This document shows positions 31,659 to 41,778 of a stretch of DNA of 64,000 nucleotides, one piece after another. Below the pieces are notes generated by a model that saw only the letters and a program-made list of their open reading frames with translations, was not told where the DNA came from and did not search any database. The DNA is from Gammaproteobacteria bacterium. GTDB taxonomy: Bacteria; Pseudomonadota; Gammaproteobacteria; Steroidobacterales; Steroidobacteraceae. Both the position numbers and the translations under genes were made by a program. The stretch covers positions 1 to 64,000 of the forward strand of contig JAABQQ010000271.1 of the NCBI GenBank assembly GCA_011391405.1, given 5' to 3'. The stretch's first letter is position 1; each line of letters starts with the position of its first letter.

Positions 31659-32030
31659 ATGCCTACGCACCATCAGCAAACGGAGCACAAGACGTTTTTA
31701 CATCCCGACGAGACGCGATCGTTTCCGCACGGCAGAGCGGAAATCCTGAAGGTCGGCGACGGCGAAGTCGGCCGACTGGTGTTCGAGCCCGGCTGGCGCT
31801 GGTCGAACGATGTCAAGCCGATCGCCAAGACTCGAAGTTGCGAGGCCCCGCATTTCCAGTACCACGTCAGCGGCCACCTCGCGATCCGCATGGACGACGG
31901 CACTGAAATGGTCGCCGGCCCCGGCGACATCACCTCGCTGCCGAGTGGCCACGACGCCTGGGTCGTTGGCGACGAGCCCGCCGTCGTCGTCGACTGGTTC
32001 GGCGCCAGCAATTACGCGAAGACCCGCTGA
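31659..32030 (+). CDS. Cupin-domain protein
   Basis: LVFEPGWRWSNDVKPIAKTRSCEAPHFQYHVSGHLAIRMDDGTEMVAGPGDITSLPSGHDAWVVG. Confidence 0.8.
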   Translation: MPTHHQQTEHKTFLHPDETRSFPHGRAEILKVGDGEVGRLVFEPGWRWSNDVKPIAKTRSCEAPHFQYHVSGHLAIRMDDGTEMVAGPGDITSLPSGHDAWVVGDEPAVVVDWFGASNYAKTR

Positions 32031-32178
32031 CGAGTCCGGTCCGGCGTCGTGACAGCGGCGCCGGAGCCCGGTCACGCCGGGCCGGTCATGGCCGGGAGCG
32101 ACCCCAAAGAACCGGCTGGCATGAGTTCCTGACAGACCGGCATTAGACGGCAGATAACCTTGCCACGATCATCCGTGC

Positions 32179-32631
32179 ATGAGCTATACCGTCCGCGACC
32201 TCATCGCCGCAGCCAGATCCGTGATCCGCGAGATCGGCCCAGCCGAGCTGCTCGAGCTGCAGAAATTCGGTTGTCCGATCGTCGATGTCCGCGAGCCGGA
32301 GGAATTCGCCGATGGTCACCTTCCCGGGGCAGTCAACATTCCGCGCGGCCTGCTCGAGTTCGAAGTCGACGGTCATCCTGCCGTCAATTACCAGACAGCC
32401 GAGGCCCTGTCGCATCGCCAGCGGCCGGTGGTGCTGTATTGCCTGAGCGGCGGCCGGTCCGCGCTGGCAGCTGAAGCGCTGCTGCGGCTGGGTTTCGTCG
32501 ATCCAATGTCGCTCGAGGACGGAATCCTGGGCTGGGCCGACGCGGGCCATCCGGTTGTCACTCCGGCGACTGCCGCAGCCTATTCTTCGGCGACAGCGTC
32601 GACTGCGCCCAAGGTCGTGGCCCGCGCCTAG
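32179..32631 (+). CDS. Rhodanese-like domain protein
   Basis: PIVDVREPEEFADGHLPGAVNIPRGLLEFEVD; VVLYCLSGGRSALAAEAL. Confidence 0.88.
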   Translation: MSYTVRDLIAAARSVIREIGPAELLELQKFGCPIVDVREPEEFADGHLPGAVNIPRGLLEFEVDGHPAVNYQTAEALSHRQRPVVLYCLSGGRSALAAEALLRLGFVDPMSLEDGILGWADAGHPVVTPATAAAYSSATASTAPKVVARA

Positions 32632-32967
32632 CCGCGCATCCTCGCGCTTAGAAATACCGAGATTACCGGCACGTGCTAACGCGACGATACGCTGCAGCCA
32701 TAGCATCTGGCACCCCAGTGCCAGTTGAGTGCCAGTCAAGTGTGATGCCGCGTTGGATTGATTTGGCAGGTTCAAATAGCACCTTGCCACGTGAGTTGCC
32801 GAAACCTGCTGGGGCGAGGCCTCTGCAATGCAGCCATCCGACACTACCGGATACTTGCTACCTCTGGGGCCCCTGCGCCGTTCGAGGGGACCGAACTCAT
32901 CATTGTCGTGACCGTCGCCGCTACCCGCGTCACAGCGCCCATGAGTTGCTGAACGCGGATCGTGATT

Positions 32968-33495
32968 TCAGCCGCTTCCCGTAAGTTCCGGTCCGCAATC
33001 CGCTGCCGCGCTAACCTCGGCCACCTGCAGCGAGACCAGCTTAGTGCCGTGAGCCACCCATTGCTGGCCCAGCTCTTTGAAGCCGAACTTGTCGTGGAAC
33101 CGCTGCGAGGCAGGATTCGGGGGCCGAACGTTGTATTCGCACGTGATCGCTTTGATACCTTGCGACCTCGCGTAATCGAACAGGTCCTCGTACAACTGGC
33201 TGCCGATCTTCAAGCCGGCAAATTCCGAGCTAACGACGATCCGATCAACGTAGATGAATTGCGGAAACCTTGCGGCAAACCAAGCGTAGTTGTCGTTAAG
33301 GTACGGCGCGTCGTCCCGCATGGCCAGCAGGAACGCCGCGATGCGGCCGTCGACGACGGCCACCTTGTGATGGCTCGACATCTGCGCCAGCTCACGCAGG
33401 CGTGCCAGGTCCATCGGGCTGGTCTGCTGAACCTCCCGCTGGTTCAACACCACGATGGAGCCGAAGTCGTCTGCGCATGCATTTCGAAGCAGCAT
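32968..33495 (-). CDS. GNAT-family N-acetyltransferase
   Basis: VAVVDGRIAAFLLAM; YVDRIVVSSEFAGLKIGSQLYEDLFDYARSQGIKAITCEYNVRPPNPASQRFHDKFGFKELG. Confidence 0.85.
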   Translation of the reverse strand: MLLRNACADDFGSIVVLNQREVQQTSPMDLARLRELAQMSSHHKVAVVDGRIAAFLLAMRDDAPYLNDNYAWFAARFPQFIYVDRIVVSSEFAGLKIGSQLYEDLFDYARSQGIKAITCEYNVRPPNPASQRFHDKFGFKELGQQWVAHGTKLVSLQVAEVSAAADCGPELTGSG

Positions 33496-33537
33496 TTTTT
33501 TGCGCGAAATCCTTGCCTGGACGACGCCGGCCGCAGG

Positions 33538-34122
33538 CTATTTTCTGTTCTTCCCGCCCAGCGCCACAATCCTGGCCAGGCTCAGCGTCCCTTTCGCCCC
33601 CCATCCCGACTCGCCCGCCGGCACCACGGGCCGGAATGCCTCGTAGAGCCGGAAGCCCTCGTCCGCAAGTGCCTCTGGATCCCGCGACTCTGCCAGCGTT
33701 TCCATCGCGTGCCGCACTGCGGGCAATGCATCGCCGAACTTCGATACAAGGTATTGCTGGACGCTCGCTGGGACCACCGGCTTCTGATCCTTGCCCGCAG
33801 CCCTCAGGCCCTCGTCTGTATGCAGAACGGGCACCGCACGGCCCAGGAGCGCGACGTGGAACACGCCTGCGGCTCTCGCTTTCTCCGCTCGCTGCCGGCG
33901 AACAGCCTCAGGAGAGGGCGTAAAGATTCCAAGTCGTTGGCCCTTCGAATGGGCGGTCAGTCCGGCGACAGACTTGCCGAGCGTAAGCGCCTCTTCGCGA
34001 TCGAACCCAAGGCGCTCTGCCACTACGGCAGCCCATAACGTCAAGACCGGCGCTCGATTGACAGTGACGGTATCCATTGCGTTACGCCCCCCAGCTGCGC
34101 GATACGTGTTCTCATGGCTCAT
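33538..34122 (-). CDS. Conserved hypothetical protein
   Basis: Complete ORF MSHENTYRAAGGRNAMDTVTVNRAPVLTLWAAVVAERLGFDREEALTLGKSVAGL...; start overlaps the stop of the upstream ORF. Confidence 0.6.
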   Translation of the reverse strand: MSHENTYRAAGGRNAMDTVTVNRAPVLTLWAAVVAERLGFDREEALTLGKSVAGLTAHSKGQRLGIFTPSPEAVRRQRAEKARAAGVFHVALLGRAVPVLHTDEGLRAAGKDQKPVVPASVQQYLVSKFGDALPAVRHAMETLAESRDPEALADEGFRLYEAFRPVVPAGESGWGAKGTLSLARIVALGGKNRK

Positions 34123-34363
34123 CCCGTCGTCGGGTCGCGGCGTTTGCCTGGTCGAACATCTGCGCCAGTTGCTCGCTTTGCTTCTGGGTGGGTCGCTTAC
34201 GGGCGACGCGATGCTGGTATGTCCAGTCATCCGTATCTGCGTGCCACGTCGCGAGCACCTTGTTGTGATGGCAGGCGATCTCGGTCACCGGAACCGGCGA
34301 CGCCCTGCTCACGCGCCAGCAACTCTCGCAGACCTGGTCTGGTCGTTTCACTTGACTACCCAA
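34112..34363 (-). CDS. Small hypothetical protein
   Basis: MGSQVKRPDQVCESCWRVSRASPVPVTEIACHHNKVLATWHADTDDWTYQHRVARKRPTQKQSEQLAQMF; overlaps the next start. Confidence 0.45.
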   Translation of the reverse strand: MGSQVKRPDQVCESCWRVSRASPVPVTEIACHHNKVLATWHADTDDWTYQHRVARKRPTQKQSEQLAQMFDQANAATRRRDEP

Positions 34364-34453
34364 TGACTAGCCGGGGTTGGCTGACGCAGCATGTGCTGCC
34401 ACCGGAGCCTCGCGCAACCGGACGGATGGCTTGCCTTCAGCGGCAACGAAATC

Positions 34454-34484
34454 GGAAAAGCAAAACGGCCCCAGAGGGGCCGTT
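34454..34484 (-). terminator. Rho-independent terminator
   Basis: AACGGCCCC-aga-GGGGCCGTT perfect 9-bp stem followed on the minus strand by TTTTGCTTTT; downstream of the 34516-35166 gene. Confidence 0.8.
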
Positions 34485-34515
34485 CGCTTCGAGATGAAAA
34501 GCCGACGTCAGTCGG

Positions 34516-35166
34516 TCACCTGTTGCCGACGCCCTTGCTTTGCGTGCCGGGGTCGGAGATGAATCTGTACTCCGCGCCCGTACCCGGGCTCACCGGATCG
34601 ACCAGCCATACGCCGAAATGATAGTCCTGTCCTGTGTTGTCCCGGTCCGTGAAGGTGAGCGTCTTACCGTCGGGGGAGAATGCGAAGCCGCTGAACTCCG
34701 CTTGCTCCTGGGGCGGAAGGCCCGGAATCGGCCAGTTTGAAAGCGGCGTCTGGATACGCCCCTTGCTGGTGACGGCACCGAAAACGACGGTCTTGGTCGC
34801 GTCGAGCGTCTGACCGGGTGCCCAGGCGCCCGCCGCATCGGTGTAGCGGATGCTGAGCCCCTGCGAGTCGTAGATGCTGATGCTGAATGTCACCGGGCCG
34901 GTCCCCAAGGGGGCGAGGACGAAGGCGTCCTGCGTCGAATCCCAACAATTACCGCTCCAGCCGTCATAGTAGACAATCGTCTCGTTGGGACCTGGGTTCA
35001 GCGTCTCTCGCGTGATCGATACCCGCGCATTGATCGTGGTCACGCTGGCGTCGCAGGGCGGCGGCGGGACCATCGGGCCGCCTTGAGCGATGGCAGGGCT
35101 TGATGGAATCAGGCATGCGCCGACGGCTATCAGCGCCGATGAACATACAGTTGCGTGCTTGACCAT
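34516..35166 (-). CDS. Secreted protein of unknown function
   Basis: Signal peptide MVKHATVCSSALIAVGACLIPSSPAIAQ; 21-bp gap from the TIR-TPR gene, same strand. Confidence 0.65.
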   Translation of the reverse strand: MVKHATVCSSALIAVGACLIPSSPAIAQGGPMVPPPPCDASVTTINARVSITRETLNPGPNETIVYYDGWSGNCWDSTQDAFVLAPLGTGPVTFSISIYDSQGLSIRYTDAAGAWAPGQTLDATKTVVFGAVTSKGRIQTPLSNWPIPGLPPQEQAEFSGFAFSPDGKTLTFTDRDNTGQDYHFGVWLVDPVSPGTGAEYRFISDPGTQSKGVGNR

Positions 35167-35187
35167 GGGTTGTAGTTCCTTTGCTGG

Positions 35188-37371
35188 TTAGTACCGTCTG
35201 TCCGAAGTCTGTCGAATGGGCCGAGCGGCCGTCTCCACCCCTCCTTGCGATCGCAATACCTGTTTTCGCAGGGTCACCCAGTCGGCGTGCCGATAGCCCA
35301 CCGCGTCGAGCACGGCGGCGAGCGCGCGGGCCCTGGCCATGTCGCCAGCCAGTAGATACGTCTCGATGAAGACGGTCTTGTACTCGAATCCGGATTTCGT
35401 AATCAGCGCGTCGATCTTTGCCGCTGCGTCCGCCGCGAGATGCCGGGCCGCGGTGCTGTCGCCGGCCCGCTCCGCAAGGCGCGCTCGCATCAGAGCCGTC
35501 CTGATGACCGGCTTGTCCAGTCCGGGCGGCGCCTTTCCAGCAGACACGCTCATGATGACCGCCTCCGCCTCGTCGAGATGAGCGTCGGCCGCGCGTTCAT
35601 CGCCCTCGGCGAAAGCAGCGCGAGCGGCCAACAACAGCGCGCCACAATGATTGTCGATCGCCCAATCCGTCACTGAGTCGTCTATGGACCGCAGGCGTCG
35701 GGCAACCGCCAGTGCGCCGTCTGCCATTTCGCGTGCGGCGCCGTGGTTGCCGAGCGCCAGCAGGGCGCTCCCGGTTTCAATCTGCAGCAAGCCGTAATAG
35801 TCGAGCCAGCGCGTGTTCTCGCTGTCGTGCGCGAGCCGGCTCTCGTGGAGATCGAAGAGGGCCTGCAGCATCGCCAGTCCGTGCTCGGCGTCGCCGACAT
35901 CCATGGCGATCCGGGCCGCCACCCGCCCATTGACGGACTGCCGGTTCAAGATCGCGTCGTCGGACGGGTCCCGGGCAAGAAGGGCCGCGTAAATGGCTGC
36001 TTCCGTGGCAAGCGTCCGCTCCGCTTCTGCAAAGTCGCCGAGCCTCTCCTGCGCAATCGCCAGCCAGGCGAGATCGTCGGCCAGGATGATTTGCAGACTA
36101 CGGTCGGCCGGATCTGCTTCCGCGAGACGCTGCGAGACATCGCGGGCGCGCTCGAAGCCCTCGGCCGCGGCGCCCGCATCGCCCTCCTGAAGTGCGAGCG
36201 TCGCCAGGTTTCGATGACCGTAGCCAAGCTCGGTCTGCCACGCGTCCTTGTCCGGATTGATCGCGACCAGGCGTGCGCCGAAGTCGCGGTACTGCGTCCA
36301 GTAGTCGGTGACGGTCGCGATGTCGCCGCGCTTCCAGGCGATGTCGCCGACCCAATAGATCGACTGCGCATGGTCGAAAATGCGCTGTTCGTCGTCAGGG
36401 TTGCGTCTCAGGAGTTCTTCCGTTGTCGCCACCGCTTCCTTGTACCGCGCGAGGGCGGCGTCGAGATTGCCACGCGCTGAATCGACCTCGCCGAGCAGCA
36501 TGAGGACCCGCGCCCGGCGCCCGAGCGCGTCGGGATCGAGCGTCAGCAAGTCTTCCTTGGCGTAGCTGTCCAAGAGGCGCTTGGCGACCGCGTCGAGAAC
36601 ATCCAGCCGGCCGACCGCGTCGAGGCGCTGACGCAGATCGGTCAGCATGAATTCGACCAGGCCCTGCGCGTCGTCCCGCGCAACGATCGCCGCGTTGCGT
36701 TGGTTGAGCGCGTAAATTGCAATCCCAGCGAGGACTGCAATCGACGCAGCCATCGCCGACATGACCAGCCTCCGCCGTTTGCTGCGCCGCCGATCGTCGC
36801 GTCGCGCGAGCGCATCGTAGCCGACGCCAAGCATTGCTGCGGCGAGTTTCAGCTTTGCGCCGCGCTTGCCGTCGCCCACCTTGCGTGCGTCGGCAGCGAG
36901 GGGTGGGTCCTCGAGAACGTCCGTGGGGAGTAGATCGGCATTGATCTTGTAAAGTAGCGTTGCCGGGAAGCACTCCTGCGACTCGCGCCCGGCAACCTGT
37001 GACGCCAGCGGCTCGCCGTCGATAATGACCGCTAGAATCTTCTTAGGGTCCCGATTCGTCTTGAACCAGGCGACTTCGCGATTGACCCATTTCGAAGCCG
37101 CCGAGCGCGGTGAGCAGAGGACGATCAGAAACTCGCTGTCGCCGAGCGCTGTTTCAATTGCCGCGCCGATGGACGCATGTGCGGCGTCTTCTTCGCGGTC
37201 TTTGAAAATCGGGCGGAGCGTTTGCCCGTCGGCAGCCTCTTTGGGCGGACGATAAGTCTCAAGCGCGCGGTGAAACCACTCGCTCCATGCGCGATCCGCC
37301 CAGCTGTAGCTGATGAACGCTTTGTAGCGGAAGTTGTCCGTAAAGATCCCCAGCCGCAAGGCGCTAGTCAA
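35188..37371 (-). CDS. TIR domain - transmembrane - TPR protein
   Basis: YKAFISYSWADRAWSEWFHRALE...FLIVLCSPRSAASKWVNREVAWF (TIR); TM LVMSAMAASIAVLAGIAIYAL; C-terminal TPR-like repeats. Confidence 0.87.
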   Translation of the reverse strand: MTSALRLGIFTDNFRYKAFISYSWADRAWSEWFHRALETYRPPKEAADGQTLRPIFKDREEDAAHASIGAAIETALGDSEFLIVLCSPRSAASKWVNREVAWFKTNRDPKKILAVIIDGEPLASQVAGRESQECFPATLLYKINADLLPTDVLEDPPLAADARKVGDGKRGAKLKLAAAMLGVGYDALARRDDRRRSKRRRLVMSAMAASIAVLAGIAIYALNQRNAAIVARDDAQGLVEFMLTDLRQRLDAVGRLDVLDAVAKRLLDSYAKEDLLTLDPDALGRRARVLMLLGEVDSARGNLDAALARYKEAVATTEELLRRNPDDEQRIFDHAQSIYWVGDIAWKRGDIATVTDYWTQYRDFGARLVAINPDKDAWQTELGYGHRNLATLALQEGDAGAAAEGFERARDVSQRLAEADPADRSLQIILADDLAWLAIAQERLGDFAEAERTLATEAAIYAALLARDPSDDAILNRQSVNGRVAARIAMDVGDAEHGLAMLQALFDLHESRLAHDSENTRWLDYYGLLQIETGSALLALGNHGAAREMADGALAVARRLRSIDDSVTDWAIDNHCGALLLAARAAFAEGDERAADAHLDEAEAVIMSVSAGKAPPGLDKPVIRTALMRARLAERAGDSTAARHLAADAAAKIDALITKSGFEYKTVFIETYLLAGDMARARALAAVLDAVGYRHADWVTLRKQVLRSQGGVETAARPIRQTSDRRY

Positions 37372-37529
37372 CCGAGCCTACCGCGCTCGCCTGACGCCGT
37401 CAGTGCAAAGAATGCGGATAGTGCACTCCCGTCTGGCAACGGTTCAAGGGAAGTCCGGGGAACCGGTTGCGACTCCCACCTCCCACGTTAACGTGACCGT
37501 CGAGTCCATGCTTGGCCGCAGCAGAGCCG

Positions 37530-37750
37530 CATACGGCCAGGTCGCGTCGGCACCGATCAGCGCCACCGGCGCCTCCTCGTCGCACTCCGTTGGCAGCGGC
37601 CAGGCGAGGCCGGCGGCACGCGCCCGGCGCAGGCACTCCGGCACCGTCGAACGCGCCCGAGCCGAGCGCCGTAGCGATCTCCCGGTCATTCCGTCTTGCC
37701 TCGGCCTTCAGCCGCAGCACCTCACGAATCTCGCGCACGGATAACCTCGC
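37530..37750 (-). mobile_element. IS21-family IstA N-terminal remnant (frameshifted)
   Basis: VREIREVLRLKAEARRNDREIATALG then, in another frame, STVPECLRRARAAGLAWPLP: IstA N-terminal HTH signature. Confidence 0.75.
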
Positions 37751-37961
37751 TTGAGCCACCGTCGACCTACCCGGGGAATACCCCGAAGCGGTCACGGTAG
37801 CGGGTTGTCCTGTCGCCCCTCAGCCGTCCCGGCTTAGCGTGGAACGCCGGCCCGGCATGCCGTGGAATCCGCGGGCAAGCCAGGAGTGCTACTTGAAGTG
37901 CAACCCGGGCATATTTCAGCCGGTCGATCGGACGGGTGCCAGCGCTGCCTTATTGCTTTGT

Positions 37962-38051
37962 TGGCGGAGAGGGTGGGATTCGAACCCACGATCCCCTTGC
38001 GGGGACGCCGGTTTTCAAGACCGGTGCATTCAACCGCTCTGCCACCTCTCC
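37962..38051 (-). tRNA. serT: tRNA-Ser(UGA)
   Basis: Minus strand GGAGAGGTGGCAGAGCGGTTGAATGCACCGGTCTTGAAAACCGGCGTCCCCGCAAGGGGATCGTGGGTTCGAATCCCACCCTCTCCGCCA; class II variable arm; anticodon TGA; encoded CCA. Confidence 0.97.
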
Positions 38052-38093
38052 GAGCGGAAACCTATTCTAGCCGGGTGATACCGGCCTTTGACG

Positions 38094-39425
<1,332 letters not shown>

Positions 39426-40721
39426 TCAGCCGCGCTTCAGCGACCGGAACCGCTCCAGGGCCTCGGCAATCCTGATCTCGAGCCCCCGCGGCACGGGCTC
39501 GTAATAGCGCACCGGCTGCATCGCGTCGGGAAAATACTTCTCCCCCGCCGCATAGCCGCCGGGTTCATCGTGCGCGTAGCGATAGCCTTCACCGTAGCCC
39601 AGTCCCTGCATGAGCCGCGTGGGCGCGTTGCGCAGGTGCATGGGAACGTCGAGCGTGCCGTTCTTCTGCGCATCCGCCATGGCCGCCTTGTAGGCCACGT
39701 AGACGGCATTGCTCTTGGCCGCGACGGCCATGAACACGACGGCCTGGGCCAGCGCGAGTTCACCTTCCGGGCTGCCGAGCCGCTCGTACGCCGCAGCGGC
39801 CTCGAGCGCGAGCTGCAACGCGCGGGGATCGGCATTGCCGATGTCCTCCGAAGCCATCCGAATCACTCGTCGGCACACATAGCGCGGATCGCATCCGCCA
39901 TCGAGCATGCGACAGAGCCAGTACAGTGCCGCATCTGGATCGGTGCCGCGCACGGCCTTGTGCAGCGCTGAAATCTGGTCGTAGAACTGCTCGCCCTTCT
40001 TGTCGAAGCGTCGATACCCTCCGGCGGAAACCTCGCCGGCGATCTCTTCGGTGATGGCACCGGTGCCTGCACGCGCGAGATCCGCTGCGACCTCGAGCAG
40101 GTTCAGCGCCCGGCGTGCATCCCCGTCCGCCGCCCGTGCGAGCGTAGCGATGGCGTCGTCGGCAGCCTGCACGGCTTCGGCACCAGACGAGAATTCGCGT
40201 TCGAGCGCGCGGCGCAGGACCTGCTGGATATCGTCGACCGTGAGTGAGCGCAGCACGTACACCCGGGCACGGGACAGCAACGCGCTGTTGATCTCGAAGG
40301 ACGGATTCTCGGTCGTGGCGCCGATGAAGCAGACGGTGCCGTCTTCTACGTACGGCAGGAAGGCATCCTGCTGCGATTTGTTGAAGCGATGCACTTCGTC
40401 CAGGAAGAGCACGGTGCGCCGGCCACTGCCCGCGCGCATCTGTTGCGCCTGCTCGACGGCAGCGCGCACGTCCTTCACGCCGGCCATCACGGCCGACAGC
40501 GCGAGGAACTCGGAGTCGCAGGTCCTGGCGACCAGGCGTGCGAGCGTAGTCTTGCCGGTGCCGGGCGGCCCCCACAGGATCATCGAGTGCAGGCTGCGGC
40601 CTTCGAGCAGGCGGCGCAGCGGTTTGCCCGGCGCGAGCAGGTGCGACTGACCGACGAACTGGTCGAGGCTCGCGGGCCGCATGCGGTCGGCGAGCGGACG
40701 GAAAGGTGTCACCTCAGCCAC
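39426..40721 (-). CDS. rarA: Replication-associated recombination protein A (AAA+ ATPase)
   Basis: [66 protein letters not shown]. Confidence 0.96.
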   Translation of the reverse strand: MAEVTPFRPLADRMRPASLDQFVGQSHLLAPGKPLRRLLEGRSLHSMILWGPPGTGKTTLARLVARTCDSEFLALSAVMAGVKDVRAAVEQAQQMRAGSGRRTVLFLDEVHRFNKSQQDAFLPYVEDGTVCFIGATTENPSFEINSALLSRARVYVLRSLTVDDIQQVLRRALEREFSSGAEAVQAADDAIATLARAADGDARRALNLLEVAADLARAGTGAITEEIAGEVSAGGYRRFDKKGEQFYDQISALHKAVRGTDPDAALYWLCRMLDGGCDPRYVCRRVIRMASEDIGNADPRALQLALEAAAAYERLGSPEGELALAQAVVFMAVAAKSNAVYVAYKAAMADAQKNGTLDVPMHLRNAPTRLMQGLGYGEGYRYAHDEPGGYAAGEKYFPDAMQPVRYYEPVPRGLEIRIAEALERFRSLKRG

Positions 40722-41113
40722 GACTCGATCCGTTGCGTCCAGCCACCGGTCAACAGCGCGGCCAGCAACAGTCCGGCCGCGACGCCCGCGACATTGGCCG
40801 CCATGTCGTAAACGTCAGCGGCGCGACCGGCCTGCATGATGTACTGCCCGGCTTCCATCGCAGCCCCCAGCATCAGCAGCGTTGCCGCAACCATCCACCA
40901 GCGCGGGCGGGCAAAGAGACCCGTGAACCACACGGCGAGGAACAGGTAGGTGCCGAAATGCTCCACCTTGTCGAAGCCCTGCGGTACCTCCCCGCCGAGC
41001 GACGTCTGCAGGCTGCCCCAGACGACGCCGAGCACGAGGACGGCACTCGCGGCGATCCAGAACGGTCGATAGCGGAGGTTGAGCATCGGTATCCCGTCAG
41101 GCAGGCTGGCCAC
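40709..41113 (-). CDS. VanZ-like membrane protein
   Basis: [21 protein letters not shown]...[36 protein letters not shown]. Confidence 0.8.
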   Translation of the reverse strand: MASLPDGIPMLNLRYRPFWIAASAVLVLGVVWGSLQTSLGGEVPQGFDKVEHFGTYLFLAVWFTGLFARPRWWMVAATLLMLGAAMEAGQYIMQAGRAADVYDMAANVAGVAAGLLLAALLTGGWTQRIESWLR

Positions 41114-41130
41114 GCGACGGCGTTCGGCCG

Positions 41131-41778
41131 TCAGCGTGCCGCGGCTTCGCCGATCACGTCGGCGCCGTTCGGTGGCACGAAACGGAACAGCGAATCGGCG
41201 AGCGCGGCGCCGCGCTTGACCCGCGAGAACTCGATGGTGGTGGTCTGCCTGAGCTTGTCGACGAGTTCCATCGCGGCGAGTTCATTGCGACTGTCGAAGC
41301 CTAAGCTCACGCGCTCGAAATCCGAGCCCTTCTGCTTCGGCGCCAACCGGTACCACGTCAAGCCCTGCCGCTGTTCGATGGGGCCGGCCGCAAATGCGTC
41401 GCCGACCTTGCCGGAGCCCGACAGCAACATCGCGGGCGTGGCACCGAGTCCCTGCTCGAGCGAACGCACGGTGACCTGCTCGAGATCGGGATCGTACAGC
41501 CAGAGTTTCCTGCCGTCGGCGACGATCGTCTGCGCGTACGGCTGCTGGTAGTCCCAACGGAAGCGGTTCGGGCGGGAAATCGACAGCGTGCCCGACGCGC
41601 GCTCGGTGACCTGTCCCTGCTTGTCCTGCACGACCTGGACGAATTCAGCCGTCAGCGTACTCAACGTTGCGAGGTAAGCATCGACGCGCGCGATCGAGTC
41701 GGCCGCGAACGATGCCATGGGAACGAGCAGCAGCGTGAGCAACGCCGGAGCCCTCACCTGCGCGAGGGTCATGTTCAA
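41131..41778 (-). CDS. lolA: Outer-membrane lipoprotein carrier protein
   Basis: [67 protein letters not shown]. Confidence 0.95.
   Translation of the reverse strand: MNMTLAQVRAPALLTLLLVPMASFAADSIARVDAYLATLSTLTAEFVQVVQDKQGQVTERASGTLSISRPNRFRWDYQQPYAQTIVADGRKLWLYDPDLEQVTVRSLEQGLGATPAMLLSGSGKVGDAFAAGPIEQRQGLTWYRLAPKQKGSDFERVSLGFDSRNELAAMELVDKLRQTTTIEFSRVKRGAALADSLFRFVPPNGADVIGEAAAR

Noticed and set aside
32695-32730. tggcaccccagtgcca / gtgccag short palindromes
   Set aside because: Only 6-7 bp arms, no second copy seen; within chance expectation.
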